Source of the DNA: Priestia flexa NBRC 15715
GTDB lineage: Bacteria; Bacillota; Bacilli; Bacillales; Bacillaceae_H
Length of the DNA stretch: 36,689 nt
Assembly: GCF_001591565.1 (NCBI RefSeq)
Contig: NZ_BCVD01000026.1
Location: forward strand, 1 to 36,689
Direction: 5' to 3'
A program made the position numbers and the translations under genes. The notes under the pieces were generated by a model, which did not search any database, had not been told where the DNA came from, and saw nothing but the letters and a program-made list of their open reading frames with translations. Positions 22,918-32,209 of the stretch are shown here, in pieces. Each line of letters opens with the position of its first letter. The first letter of the stretch is position 1.

Positions 22918-23439
22918 ATCATTCACAAATTTAAGAAAAACAAATCCAGAAGGATAAATTTTTGAATCAATTAACGAAAGTGGCGTGTCAGCTACGTTTC
23001 CTTGAAAGAGAGGAATGCCACTTCCTAGCAATATAGGCTTTTGAAAGATCCAATACTCATCAATTAAGTTTTCATTTAAAAACAGTGCATTTAGTGACCC
23101 GCCCCCTACAAGAAAGATGTTTTTCCCTTCCAGCTTCTTTAATTCGGTGACTTTGTCGTGAACTTCTGTAGGTGAGATGAACGTTACATCTTCAGATTTG
23201 CCGCCCTTTTTTGTTGTCACTACAAATACTTCCTTTCCCTTATAAGGAAACTCGCCGAACGTTAATACTTGTTCGTACGTGTGGCGACCCATAAATACGG
23301 TATCAATGCTTTCATCAAATTCATTATATCCATAATCTTCGTTTGTTTCATTCTCCACTAGCCAATCAATTTTTCCGTTTTCACGCGCAATAAATCCATC
23401 AATTGTAGTTGCAATATATAAAATTACTTTTCTTGTCAT
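22900..23439 (-). CDS. dihydrofolate reductase/RibD C-terminal domain protein
   Basis: A 179-residue member of the RibD_C/DHFR-like fold (YwjB/YyaP group). The segments are VILYIATTIDGFIARENGKIDWL, DTVFMGRHTYEQVL, and KNIFLVGGGSLNALFLNENLIDEYW. It is a NADPH-dependent reductase of unknown substrate; it lacks the length and context of FolA or RibD. It is divergent from a WYL-domain regulator that probably controls it. The terminator overlaps its last codons. Confidence 0.83.
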   Translation of the reverse strand: MTRKVILYIATTIDGFIARENGKIDWLVENETNEDYGYNEFDESIDTVFMGRHTYEQVLTFGEFPYKGKEVFVVTTKKGGKSEDVTFISPTEVHDKVTELKKLEGKNIFLVGGGSLNALFLNENLIDEYWIFQKPILLGSGIPLFQGNVADTPLSLIDSKIYPSGFVFLKFVNDKKPTA

Positions 23440-23539
23440 GCCATGTTCCTCCTTAGCAAATCGCTATTATATTTTACCCGCTTCGTGTATGATAATAACA
23501 TTTAAATGCGTCAAAAACTGTCATAGATAGGTGAATATT

Positions 23540-24472
23540 ATGAAAACAAAAAAGTTATTTGAACTGATGTTTTATATTAATGCGAAGCGCTATTTTACTG
23601 CTAGAGAAGTTGCAGAAGAGTTTGATATGTCTGTGCGTACTGTTCAGCGCTACTTATTGGATTTACAGGAGCTAGGGGTTCCTTTATATGCTGAAAAAGG
23701 AAAATATGGCGGCTATCGTGTTTTGAACAATCGCGTATTGCCTCCTTTATTCTTTTCTGAGGAAGAAGGAAAAATGATGTATTTTTTACTTGAAATGATC
23801 ACTCATTATCCTACAATCCCGTTTCAAGTAGATACTCAGAGGGTAAAAACAAAGTTTTATACTCATTTACCTGCAGATGTAAGAAATCAGCTAGAACAGA
23901 TAAAAGATTTTGTTGTATTTTTAACGCCAAATCGTTCAGAGGAAGCCCCCCTTTTAAAAGACTTATTGCTATCAGCAATGAAGCATAAAAAAGTAGTGAT
24001 TCAGTATGAAAGTAAAACAGGGATAAAGGGGCATATTGTTAAACCAATTGGTATTTATGCGCATGAAGGTCTATGGTACTTTCCGGCATATAGCTATAAA
24101 AAAGAAAAAATCCTGCTTTTTCGTGCAGATAGGGTAAAAAAAATAGAGAACTTAGGTGAAGATTTTACGGAATCGCTAACGTTAAAGAAATGGTTAGCTC
24201 AAGACTATGTTCCCACAAAGGCTCTATTGTTGCATATTGAAATAACAAAAGAAGGCGTGCGGTTAGCAAGTGCAAATCCTAGCTTAGGACCTCATATAAC
24301 CATAAATAACGATGGAACGGGAACAATAAAATCAGTAATTGGTCGAGATGACCTTGATTTTACGGCAAATATATTGCTGAATTTAGGACGTTATGCAGAA
24401 GTAATTGAACCAAAAGAATTACGGGAGTCATTAAAAAAGAAAGCAACTGAAATTGTAAATATGTATACATAA
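23540..24472 (+). CDS. YafY-type HTH regulator with WYL domain
   Basis: A 310-residue regulator with an N-terminal HTH_11 winged helix (KTKKLFELMFYINAKRYFTAREVAEEFDMSVRTVQRYLLDLQELGVPL) and a C-terminal WYL domain containing the characteristic GLWYFPAYSYKKEKILLFRADRVKKI. WYL domains sense nucleotides or nucleic acids in several cases. The ATG at 23540 is chosen because GGTGA immediately upstream is its ribosome binding site, although GTG at 23531 is open. It is divergent from the DHFR-like gene and is probably its regulator. Confidence 0.85.
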   Translation: MKTKKLFELMFYINAKRYFTAREVAEEFDMSVRTVQRYLLDLQELGVPLYAEKGKYGGYRVLNNRVLPPLFFSEEEGKMMYFLLEMITHYPTIPFQVDTQRVKTKFYTHLPADVRNQLEQIKDFVVFLTPNRSEEAPLLKDLLLSAMKHKKVVIQYESKTGIKGHIVKPIGIYAHEGLWYFPAYSYKKEKILLFRADRVKKIENLGEDFTESLTLKKWLAQDYVPTKALLLHIEITKEGVRLASANPSLGPHITINNDGTGTIKSVIGRDDLDFTANILLNLGRYAEVIEPKELRESLKKKATEIVNMYT

Positions 24473-24543
24473 ATGACTAAGCAAAATAACGGACGAGCAA
24501 GCCTCTTTCTTTTAAAATAAAAGCAAAGGAAGTGATATCAATT

Positions 24544-25536
24544 ATGATTTTAAGCGTATTAGATCAGTCTCCAATATCAAGCGGCCAAACAGCAAAAGAT
24601 GCGCTTGCTCAGACGGTACAGCTAGCAAAGTGGACAGAAAGACTAGGATATCATCGCTTTTGGGTAGCTGAACATCATAATACAAATGGGTTAGCAGGCT
24701 CTTCGCCACTTTTATTAATGACTCATTTGGCATCTCAAACAAGTTCGATTCGAATTGGCTCTGGAGGCGTGCTTCTCCCTCAATACAGCCCATATAAAGT
24801 GGCTGAAGACGTACAGTTATTAGAGAATTTGTTTCCAGGGCGAATTGACTTGGGATTAGGTCGATCTCCAGGAGGCGATGCACTAACGAGGTTAGCATTA
24901 ACAGACGGAGTACGAAAAAGTCTGAATGAATTTCCACGTCAAATTCAAGCGCTACAGGGACATTTGCTGCAAAACCTTCCTGAAAATCACCCTTATTACG
25001 GGGTAACAGCTTATCCCAAAAGTGATACTAAGCCTGAGATGTGGCAGCTAGGCATTAACAAACGAGGTGCGCGAGCAGCTGGGGAACTTGGCGTTTCCTT
25101 TACGTTTGGTCACTTTATTTCTCCTATTGGAGGAAAAGAAGCCCTGAAACACTATCGACAAGAATACGTTCCATCAGACTATCAGCAAGTGCCTCACACG
25201 AACGTTTGCGTATTTGTGGTGTGTGCTGATACAGACGAAGAAGCGGAGCAACATGCCAAAACGCTTGATGATTGGTTGCTCAAAGTAGAAAAAGGAAAAG
25301 ATACAAAGGTTTCTTCTATTAATGAAGTCAACCAGCGCGTGTATTCTGAATATGAGAAACAAAAAATAAAGAAAAATAGGAGTCGAATGATTGTAGGATC
25401 TACAGAAACTGTTCATGCTAAATTGTTACGCTTACAAAATGAATATCATAACGATGAATTCTTAATCATTACTAACATTCACGATTTCCAGGCGAAGCTA
25501 CATTCTTATGAGCTCATTAGCAAGATGTTTCAATAA
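24544..25536 (+). CDS. luciferase-like flavin-dependent monooxygenase
   Basis: A 330-residue LLM-class flavin oxidoreductase. Typical segments are LSVLDQSPISSG, LGYHRFWVAEHHN, GSGGVLLPQYSPYKVAEDVQLLENLFPGRIDLGLGRSPGG and a C-terminal IVGSTETVHAKLLRL. These enzymes oxidise varied organic substrates with reduced FMN; the substrate is not deducible. The ATG at 24544 follows GGAAGTGA at suitable spacing, while GTG at 24532 is an unlikely start. It has no operon partner, but it follows the WYL regulator on the same strand after 71 bases. Confidence 0.86.
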   Translation: MILSVLDQSPISSGQTAKDALAQTVQLAKWTERLGYHRFWVAEHHNTNGLAGSSPLLLMTHLASQTSSIRIGSGGVLLPQYSPYKVAEDVQLLENLFPGRIDLGLGRSPGGDALTRLALTDGVRKSLNEFPRQIQALQGHLLQNLPENHPYYGVTAYPKSDTKPEMWQLGINKRGARAAGELGVSFTFGHFISPIGGKEALKHYRQEYVPSDYQQVPHTNVCVFVVCADTDEEAEQHAKTLDDWLLKVEKGKDTKVSSINEVNQRVYSEYEKQKIKKNRSRMIVGSTETVHAKLLRLQNEYHNDEFLIITNIHDFQAKLHSYELISKMFQ

Positions 25537-25595
25537 CATAATTACAGCCTAGAACGTTCATACTATACTACTGACTAGTAGGTAGGAGTGATTAT

Positions 25596-26327
25596 ATGAA
25601 TTTAGAAGATATTGATCTGTCTAAAAAGATTTCATCTAAAAAAGAATATAAAAAAAAGCTAAAATCTTTGCAGCTACGCTTATTGCGGTTAGAACACATT
25701 ATCTATATGGAAAAGGTACCTATTATATTTGCGTTTGAAGGGTGGGATGCGGCAGGGAAAGGGGGAGCTATTAAGCGTATTACACAAAAGTTGGACCCCC
25801 GAGGCTTTCACGTGTATCCGATTAGTGCACCAACTGATGATGAACGTAGGTATCACTATCTTCATCGCTTTTGGACAAGATTGCCGCACGCTGGGCAAAT
25901 AGCTTTATTTGATCGTTCTTGGTATGGACGCGTACTCGTCGAGCGCGTTGAAAATTTAATTTCAACAAGTGAGTGGGGAAGGGCGTACGAAGAGATTAAT
26001 CAGTTTGAGCGTACGTTAACGGATAACGGCTATATTGTAGCAAAGTTTTGGTTCCACATTAGTAAGGATGAGCAGCTCAAGCGCTTTAAAGAAAGGGAAG
26101 CGGATCCTTTTAAACGCTGGAAGTTAACAGAAGAAGATTGGCGTAATCGAAAAAAGTGGGACGAGTATGAAGAAGCGGTAGAGCATATGTTTAAATATAC
26201 GAATACGAATCAAGCTCCGTGGTTTGTTATTGCAGGTAACGATAAGCAATATGCGCGAGTCAAAACCTTAAGCGTGATGATTTCTTACTTTGAACAAAAA
26301 TTGATGGAGCGTGGAATTCAAGTATAG
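25596..26327 (+). CDS. polyphosphate kinase 2 family protein
   Basis: A 243-residue PPK2. The Walker A motif is FEGWDAAGKGGAIKRI (about residues 47-62), the lid region contains PTDDERRYHYLHRFW, and Walker B is FDRSWYGRVLVERV. PPK2 enzymes move phosphate between polyphosphate and nucleotides, usually making ATP or GTP from polyphosphate. All catalytic residues appear intact. The subclass (AMP- or ADP-phosphorylating) is not decided here. GTAGGAGTG precedes the ATG; a perfect hairpin terminator follows. Confidence 0.88.
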   Translation: MNLEDIDLSKKISSKKEYKKKLKSLQLRLLRLEHIIYMEKVPIIFAFEGWDAAGKGGAIKRITQKLDPRGFHVYPISAPTDDERRYHYLHRFWTRLPHAGQIALFDRSWYGRVLVERVENLISTSEWGRAYEEINQFERTLTDNGYIVAKFWFHISKDEQLKRFKEREADPFKRWKLTEEDWRNRKKWDEYEEAVEHMFKYTNTNQAPWFVIAGNDKQYARVKTLSVMISYFEQKLMERGIQV

Positions 26328-26328
26328 T

Positions 26329-26358
26329 AAAAAGGTGACGAATATTCGTCACCTTTTT
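26329..26358. terminator. bidirectional terminator
   Basis: A perfect 30-bp palindrome with arm AAAAAGGTGACGAAT (26329-26343) and its complement to 26358 carries A and T tracts at the ends and lies between converging genes. Confidence 0.9.
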
Positions 26359-26362
26359 ATGA

Positions 26363-27982
26363 TTAAGCGTACATACCTTTAACTTGTTTTTGTAAGTCTG
26401 TGTTTGTTAGGTATTCATCATATGTTGTTTGCTTATCAACCACTCCGTTTGGCGTGATTTCAATAATGCGATTCGCAATTGTTTCAACGAACTGATGGTC
26501 ATGAGATGTGAAAATCATTGCACCTTTATAGCTCATTAATCCGTTATTTAATGCCGTAATCGATTCTAAGTCTAAGTGGTTGGTAGGATCGTCTAAAAGA
26601 AGAACGTTTGAACCACTTAGCATCATTTTAGAAAGCATACAGCGAACCTTTTCGCCTCCAGATAATACATTGGCTTTCTTTAGTACTTCTTCACCAGAGA
26701 ATAACATTCTTCCTAGGAATCCACGAAGGAAGCTTTCGCTTTCATCTTGTGGTGAGTATTGGCGTAACCACTCAACTAAGTTTAAGTCGCTATTCTCAAA
26801 GTACTCAGAGTTATCTTTCGGGAAGAACGATTGAGATGTTGTTACACCCCATTTAAATGTACCGCTATCTGCTTCCATTTCACCCATTAGAATCTTCATA
26901 AGCGTTGAGTTTGCAATTTCGTTACGGCCAACTAACGCAATTTTATCTTCTCGATTCATTGTAAAACTTACGTTATCTAGTACCTTAACACCATCAATGA
27001 TTTTTGTTAAACCTTCAACTCGCAGTACGTCGTTTCCAATTTCACGCTCTGGCGTAAAGTTTACGTATGGGTAACGACGAGAAGATGGACGGATATCATC
27101 TAACGTAATTTTATCAAGTAATTTTTTACGAGATGTTGCCTGCTTTGATTTTGATGCATTGGCGCTAAAACGAGCGACAAACGCCTGAAGTTCTTTAATT
27201 TTTTCTTCTTTTTTCTTATTAGCATCAGATGCCATTTTTTGAGCAAGCTGGCTAGATTCATACCAGAAGTCGTAGTTACCAACGTAAACTTGAATTTTAC
27301 CAAAATCTAAATCCGCAATGTGCGTACACACTTTGTTCAAGAAGTGACGGTCATGGGATACAACGATTACTGTGTTTTCAAAGTTAATTAAAAACTCTTC
27401 TAACCACTGAATTGCCTGAATATCTAAGTTATTGGTCGGCTCATCTAGTAGTAAAACGTCAGGTTTGCCAAATAAAGCTTGAGCAAGTAATACTTTTACT
27501 TTTTCACTACCTGTCAGCTCAGCCATTTTTTTATCGTGAAGATCTTCAGAAACGCCTAAACCTTTTAAAAGAATCGCTGCTTCAGATTCAGCTTCCCAAC
27601 CGTTAAGTTCAGCAAATTCACCTTCAAGCTCAGCTGCTTTCATTCCATCTTCATCAGTGAAGTCAGCTTTCATATAAATAGCATCCTTCTCTTGCATCAC
27701 TTCATATAAGCGAGCGTGACCCATAATAACGGTTTTTAATACTTCATATTCTTCGTATTCGAAATGGTTTTGTTTTAAGAACGCTAGGCGTTCGCCAGGT
27801 CCCATATGTACATCACCAGTTTGTGACTCAAGTTCACCAGATAAGATTTTCAAAAATGTTGACTTTCCAGCACCGTTCGCTCCAATCAATCCGTAGCAGT
27901 TACCAGGCGTAAACTTAATGTTTACATCTTCAAATAACTTACGGTCTGCAAAACGTAGGCTTACATTACTAACTGTAATCAT
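26363..27982 (-). CDS. ykpA: ABC-F family ATP-binding protein (YkpA-like)
   Basis: Two ATPase domains are fused without membrane segments, so this is an ABC-F protein acting on the ribosome rather than a transporter. The sequence follows B. subtilis YkpA closely. The first domain has Walker A GANGAGKST and Walker B LLLDEPTNNLD. The linker is charged and helical (SANASKSKQATSRKKLLDKI). The second domain is degenerate: its P-loop reads GRNEIANST, without the Lys, and the Walker B reads LLLDDPTNHLD, with Asp for the catalytic Glu; its LSGGEKVRC signature remains. The ATG at 27982 is chosen because GGAGG lies upstream, giving 539 residues. Confidence 0.9.
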   Translation of the reverse strand: MITVSNVSLRFADRKLFEDVNIKFTPGNCYGLIGANGAGKSTFLKILSGELESQTGDVHMGPGERLAFLKQNHFEYEEYEVLKTVIMGHARLYEVMQEKDAIYMKADFTDEDGMKAAELEGEFAELNGWEAESEAAILLKGLGVSEDLHDKKMAELTGSEKVKVLLAQALFGKPDVLLLDEPTNNLDIQAIQWLEEFLINFENTVIVVSHDRHFLNKVCTHIADLDFGKIQVYVGNYDFWYESSQLAQKMASDANKKKEEKIKELQAFVARFSANASKSKQATSRKKLLDKITLDDIRPSSRRYPYVNFTPEREIGNDVLRVEGLTKIIDGVKVLDNVSFTMNREDKIALVGRNEIANSTLMKILMGEMEADSGTFKWGVTTSQSFFPKDNSEYFENSDLNLVEWLRQYSPQDESESFLRGFLGRMLFSGEEVLKKANVLSGGEKVRCMLSKMMLSGSNVLLLDDPTNHLDLESITALNNGLMSYKGAMIFTSHDHQFVETIANRIIEITPNGVVDKQTTYDEYLTNTDLQKQVKGMYA

Positions 27983-28193
27983 GTATGAGCAATCCTCCAA
28001 ATTCAATATCTATCAAATTATATCATTCTTTCTTTACAAGAGCGATATCAATAGCAATAAATTGAACATAAAGTGTACATGAACCAAGGAATAACGTCAA
28101 GGAGGCTCAGCTTTTACTCTATTTCTGGCAGGAGCCGAATGTCTTACGCTCCATTCCACAAGTTTTTTAACTTGTTTTGGGAACGAACAAAAA

Positions 28194-28231
28194 ATATCCG
28201 AACGATTGCAGGTTAGCGATCGTTCGGATAT
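28194..28231 (-). terminator. intrinsic terminator of ytoQ
   Basis: A perfect 13-bp stem (28194-28206, ATATCCGAACGAT, with 28219-28231) followed on the minus strand by TTTTTTG, 30 bases after the ytoQ stop. Confidence 0.85.
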
Positions 28232-28261
28232 CTCATTAACTAAAATACTTATGAATCAGCC

Positions 28262-28702
28262 TTATTCAAAGATATAAGCCAGTGCACGAATTGCTTGGTC
28301 TGGTGTTTCAACGACAACTTGTGCTTTGTTTGAAAGCTCTTTTAAAGGATGGTGCAGTTTTTCTGGACGTACAAGGATAAGGGGCTTGTTAAATGCAACG
28401 GCTGTAGCCGCGTCCATTGCGCTATTCCACTGTTTGTATTTTTCACCGAAAAGCGCAATGACTACGTCGGATTTCTTAAGCAGTACTTCTGTGCGCAAGT
28501 TGTTAAAAGCTGAAGCGGCTTCATCTTTTAAAATAGCTGAGTCTTGTTTACCTAAAATGACTTCGCCGATATTATCCGAGCGATCATGGTCCGTCATCGG
28601 TCCTACAAACGTAATTGGAAGCTTTAAGTCCTCCGCTTGCTTTTTGATATCGTCTCTCCAATTATCATGAATTTGTCCTGCTAAATAAACGACTAATTCC
28701 AT
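28262..28702 (-). CDS. ytoQ: YtoQ family protein
   Basis: A 146-residue protein matching the YtoQ family: AGQIHDNWRDDIKKQAEDLKLPITFVGPMTDHDRSDNIGEVILG, then KSDVVIALFGEKYKQWNSAMDAATAVAFNKPLILVRP. The fold resembles nucleoside 2-deoxyribosyltransferase-like Rossmann proteins, with the conserved FVGPMTDHDRSD block, but no reaction is established. It stands alone with its own terminator. Length agrees with the family. Confidence 0.88.
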   Translation of the reverse strand: MELVVYLAGQIHDNWRDDIKKQAEDLKLPITFVGPMTDHDRSDNIGEVILGKQDSAILKDEAASAFNNLRTEVLLKKSDVVIALFGEKYKQWNSAMDAATAVAFNKPLILVRPEKLHHPLKELSNKAQVVVETPDQAIRALAYIFE

Positions 28703-28848
28703 AACGGCATCCCCTTTATAAAAAAATATATATACGTATAGCTTACCAAAAAAATGAAAAATAAACGAATGGTTTGTTTTAATCTAGACAAATACCTCAA
28801 AACAAGGAAAAATAAAAGACGGATTACATAGAAGAGAGGATGAACATT

Positions 28849-29760
28849 ATGTCAGAGAGAGAGGTACTACAGGTTCATAACGTCACGAAAAAGATTGGCA
28901 ATAAAATTATTTTGGATAACGTATCATTGTCTGTGCGAAAAGGAGAAATCTTTGGGTTACTAGGTCCAAACGGTTCGGGTAAAACTACGCTTATTCGAGC
29001 AGTTGTAGGTTTAGTAAGTTCAACAGGAGACGTTACCATTAACAATCATGACCAGCGCAAACAATTTAATGAAGCTGTCAAATCAATTGGTGCAATCATT
29101 GAAAACCCGGAGTTTTATGGATATTTGACAGGTTATCAAAATTTAAAGCATTTTGCACGAATGCACGGTGTGTCTGCAAATCGAATCGATGAAGTGGTCG
29201 AGCTAACAAGGTTAGAAAAAAGCATTCACCAACCGGTAAAGACTTATTCACTCGGAATGCGTCAGCGCCTCGGAGTTGCACAAGCTATTCTACATAAACC
29301 GTCACTACTGCTACTAGATGAGCCTACTAACGGCTTGGATCCAGCAGGAATGATTGAATTTAAAACATATTTAAAGCGGTTGTGCAAAGAAGAAGGAATT
29401 TCAATTCTTATTGCTAGCCATTTGTTGAAAGAAGTGGAAGCCTTGTGTGATCGCGTAGGGATTATTCAAGACGGCAGACTGCTATCTGTTCAAGAATTAG
29501 CTAAGCGTAATATAGAAGAGAACCTAACGATTGTATTTGCAGTTGATGCTGTAGAAAAAGCGGAAAATCTGCTATCAAATCAAGGCTACACTTGTGCAAT
29601 AAAAGAAAAGCAGCTTTCTGTACAAGCTCAACCGAAAGAGGCTGCTGCTATTAATAAACTTCTAGTGGAAGAAGGCATTGAAGTATACCAAATTACTCCA
29701 ATTTATGAATCGCTAGAACAATCGTTTATGTCTGTTACGGGAGGAGATTTCAATGCTTAA
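28849..29760 (+). CDS. ABC transporter ATP-binding protein (BcrA/YhcH type)
   Basis: A 303-residue ATPase. Walker A is GPNGSGKTT, the signature is YSLGMRQRLGVAQAI, Walker B is LLLLDEPTNGLDPAG, and the switch is ASHLLKEVE. The C-terminal 80 residues are an extra domain common to this ABC-2-linked group. It energises the permease encoded by the next gene, with which it overlaps by eight bases. Such pairs export lipids, peptides or antibiotics; nothing here fixes the substrate. The ATG at 28849 is preferred over 28840, because GAGAGG would touch the earlier codon. Confidence 0.88.
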   Translation: MSEREVLQVHNVTKKIGNKIILDNVSLSVRKGEIFGLLGPNGSGKTTLIRAVVGLVSSTGDVTINNHDQRKQFNEAVKSIGAIIENPEFYGYLTGYQNLKHFARMHGVSANRIDEVVELTRLEKSIHQPVKTYSLGMRQRLGVAQAILHKPSLLLLDEPTNGLDPAGMIEFKTYLKRLCKEEGISILIASHLLKEVEALCDRVGIIQDGRLLSVQELAKRNIEENLTIVFAVDAVEKAENLLSNQGYTCAIKEKQLSVQAQPKEAAAINKLLVEEGIEVYQITPIYESLEQSFMSVTGGDFNA

Positions 29761-30514
29761 TTTAATACAAAATGAACATATGAAGTGGTTTATGAAAAAA
29801 AGCACAAAAGTCGTATTTCTGGCAATTGCTGTCTTAACGCTTGGAATGGCTCTTATAATGAGAACTATTACAACGAATGCTGGAATTGCAGAAACGTTGC
29901 CAGGCTTTGTTGCTTTCACTTCAAACTTTTTAATTATTGTCCAATTTTTTGCTGTAGCCGCTGCTGGATCGATTGTTGCATCTGAATTTGAAAAAGGAAC
30001 GATTAAACTTCTATTAATTCGTCCTAAGAGTCGCTCAACTATTCTTTTATCCAAATACCTGACTAGCATTTTTATTAGCTTGTACTATTTGGCTGCCTTC
30101 TTTTTATTTTCAATCATTTGGGGTATTATTTTCTTTTCAGGAGGAGCTTTTAATGGTCAAGAAGGACAAGGTATCTGGATTGCATATGGTGTTTCATATC
30201 TTGAAACCTTTATGATGGTTGCTTTTGCGTTTATGCTATCGTCGGTATTCAGAAATAGTGCATTAGCAGTTGGTCTTGGCATTGTTGTTGGAGTAGGAGC
30301 AAAAATGCTTGCTGGAATTTTATCTGAGTTTCAAGTACAGTGGGGAATTATTTTACTGTTTGCTAACACCAACCTTAGTCAATATATGGATGGAAATCAA
30401 ACGTATTTCCCTGGGATGACCCTACCGTTTTCTCTATTTATTATTATAGCTCATCTAATCTTCTTTGTTGGAACGGCTTGGCTGTTTTTCTTAAAGCGAG
30501 ACGTAGCGAATTGA
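29753..30514 (+). CDS. ABC transporter permease, six membrane segments
   Basis: A 253-residue ABC-2-type permease. Hydrophobic segments start near residues 18, 54, 101, 140, 171 and 225. The motif AAGSIVASEFEKGTIKLLLIRPKSRSTILLSKY between the second and third segments is typical of this subfamily. It partners with the ATPase encoded just upstream (overlapping ends, own GGGAGGAG ribosome binding site). It is not obviously tied to any peptide product in this window, so a general stress or antimicrobial-export role is the most that can be said. Confidence 0.85.
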   Translation: MLNLIQNEHMKWFMKKSTKVVFLAIAVLTLGMALIMRTITTNAGIAETLPGFVAFTSNFLIIVQFFAVAAAGSIVASEFEKGTIKLLLIRPKSRSTILLSKYLTSIFISLYYLAAFFLFSIIWGIIFFSGGAFNGQEGQGIWIAYGVSYLETFMMVAFAFMLSSVFRNSALAVGLGIVVGVGAKMLAGILSEFQVQWGIILLFANTNLSQYMDGNQTYFPGMTLPFSLFIIIAHLIFFVGTAWLFFLKRDVAN

Positions 30515-30627
30515 TATTTGAATTTTCTTTCTTTTTGTTTTTCTACAATAGTGTTTGACAAGGAAAGTAAAAGATATTAAAGTAGTTAAGAGTTAATTTT
30601 GAATAATAAATTTAAAAAATATTATAC

Positions 30628-30790
30628 TTCTTATCAAGAGAGACGGAGGGACTGGCCCGATGATGTCTCGGCAACTGACTCACAGAGTGCGGTGCCAAAT
30701 CCAGCAAACAATTTTGTTTGAAAGATGAGAAGAGCGTATTCTTATAAAGAATTATAAGAGGGCCTCTTCTTGATGAAGAGGTCTTTTATT
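30628..30790 (+). ncRNA. SAM-I (S-box) riboswitch with terminator
   Basis: The aptamer shows the canonical S-box sequence: CTTATCAAGAGAGACGGAGGG at the 5' side, CTGGCCCGATGATGTCTCGG, then GGTGCCAAATCC, and the closing GAAAGATGAGAAG near 30720-30732. The expression platform ends in a terminator hairpin (30757-30787, loop TTGAT) with TTTTA. High S-adenosylmethionine should stabilise the aptamer and allow termination. It lies directly upstream of the NhaC-family transporter gene. Confidence 0.92.
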
Positions 30791-30809
30791 TATGCAAAGA
30801 GGTGTAAAC

Positions 30810-32120
30810 ATGGGAAAACAAAAAGAAAACGGTTGGGCACTGCTGCCGCTAGGAGTATTTCTAGCTTTGTTTGTAGGCTCGGGGATTATTACAGGTGATT
30901 TTTATAAGCTTCCTGTACTTGTAGCAATTATCGTAGCGGCTATCGTTGCCTTAGCGATGAACCGGAAAGAAACGCTAAATGCGAAGGTGGAGCGTTTTGC
31001 TAAAGGCGCAGGTCATCCGGACTTGATGATTATGGTCTTTATCTTTATTCTGGCGGGCGCTTTTTCAGAAGTAGCAAGCGGCATGGGAGCGGTTGATTCA
31101 ACGGTTAACCTTGCTTTATCTGTTTTGCCACAAAGCTTGCTTGTTGTTGGATTATTCTTTATCGGTGCTTTTATCTCACTTGCGATGGGTACTTCTACTG
31201 GTACCATTGCGGCTCTAGCACCAATTGCAGTTGGAGTAAGTGCTGAAACGGATATTTCTGCAGCACTAGCCGTAGCAGCCGTTATCGGCGGTGCAATGTT
31301 TGGAGATAATTTATCCATTATTTCTGATACAACAATTGCTGCGGTTCGTACGCAAAAAACAAAAATGAACGATAAATTTAAAGTGAATTTTCTAATTGTA
31401 TTACCAGCAGCAATTATTACAATGGTTCTTTTATTAGTAATGACGCTTGGAAATAATTCTAATGTAGATGTTGAAAGTTTTAGCTTTGTAAAAATGCTTC
31501 CTTATATAGGAGTGCTGGTTGCAGCATTGCTTGGATTAAATGTGTTAGCAATTTTAACAGGGGGTATTGTTGTAGCTGGAATTATTGGATTGGCAGACGG
31601 AAGCTATACGCTAGCAACCTTTGCAAAAGCTATTACAACAGGAATTGGCGGTATGGCTGAACTCATTATTCTCAGCATCTTAATTGGTGGAGTCGTTGAA
31701 CTTATTAAGTATAATGGAGGGATCCATTTCTTGCTTGGGCTATTAACACGTAATATTAAAACAAGAAAAGGCGCAGAGTTTAGTATTGCTGGATTAGTAA
31801 GCGCGACAAATCTTTCGACAGCTAACAACACAATTTCAATTATTACAGTCGGGTCTTTAGCAAAAGAGATTGCAGATGAATACGAAATCGATAACCGTAA
31901 GTCAGCAAGTATACTTGACTTATTTTCATGTAGCGTGCAGGGACTTGTTCCATATGGAGCGCAAATGCTAATTGCATCAGAATTTGCAAAAGTATCCTCA
32001 GTTGAACTAATGCCATTCGCATTTTATCCAATCTTAACAGCGATATTTGGAATTTTAGCGATTGTCTTTAATTATCCAAAGCTTACTCATAAACAACCTG
32101 CTAAAAAACAAATAGCTTAA
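30810..32120 (+). CDS. metT: NhaC-family transporter under SAM control (MetT-like)
   Basis: A 436-residue polytopic membrane protein of the NhaC Na+/H+ antiporter superfamily, with about 11 hydrophobic segments and the conserved AMGTSTGTIAALAPI and GAMFGDNLSIISDTTIAA motifs. Comparative genomics of S-box regulons predicted such proteins (MetT) to import methionine, and the riboswitch directly upstream fits that. The ATG at 30810 is chosen over 30792 because AGAGGTG is its ribosome binding site and the earlier ATG is in that site. Transport of methionine rather than Na+/H+ exchange is inference from the riboswitch. Confidence 0.85.
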   Translation: MGKQKENGWALLPLGVFLALFVGSGIITGDFYKLPVLVAIIVAAIVALAMNRKETLNAKVERFAKGAGHPDLMIMVFIFILAGAFSEVASGMGAVDSTVNLALSVLPQSLLVVGLFFIGAFISLAMGTSTGTIAALAPIAVGVSAETDISAALAVAAVIGGAMFGDNLSIISDTTIAAVRTQKTKMNDKFKVNFLIVLPAAIITMVLLLVMTLGNNSNVDVESFSFVKMLPYIGVLVAALLGLNVLAILTGGIVVAGIIGLADGSYTLATFAKAITTGIGGMAELIILSILIGGVVELIKYNGGIHFLLGLLTRNIKTRKGAEFSIAGLVSATNLSTANNTISIITVGSLAKEIADEYEIDNRKSASILDLFSCSVQGLVPYGAQMLIASEFAKVSSVELMPFAFYPILTAIFGILAIVFNYPKLTHKQPAKKQIA

Positions 32121-32128
32121 TTTCATCA

Positions 32129-32169
32129 GATGACATCAACCGGAAAGAAGGGTTGATGTCATCTTTTTT
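32129..32169 (+). terminator. intrinsic terminator after the transporter
   Basis: A perfect 13-bp stem (32129-32141, GATGACATCAACC, with 32151-32163) followed by seven T. Confidence 0.92.
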
Positions 32170-32209
32170 TAGAGTTAAAATGTTAGAATATTGAAAAAGA
32201 GGTGAAAGG

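Noticed and set aside
28139-28216. 25-residue frame MSYAPFHKFFNLF... after CAGGAG
   Set aside because: Spacing of the site is short, no conserved feature is seen, and its end lies in the ytoQ terminator.
28849-30514. Bacitracin-type immunity transporter linked to the peptide cluster
   Set aside because: It lies 17 kb away with no shared operator or sensor kinase; the ABC-2 family is too broad for that claim.
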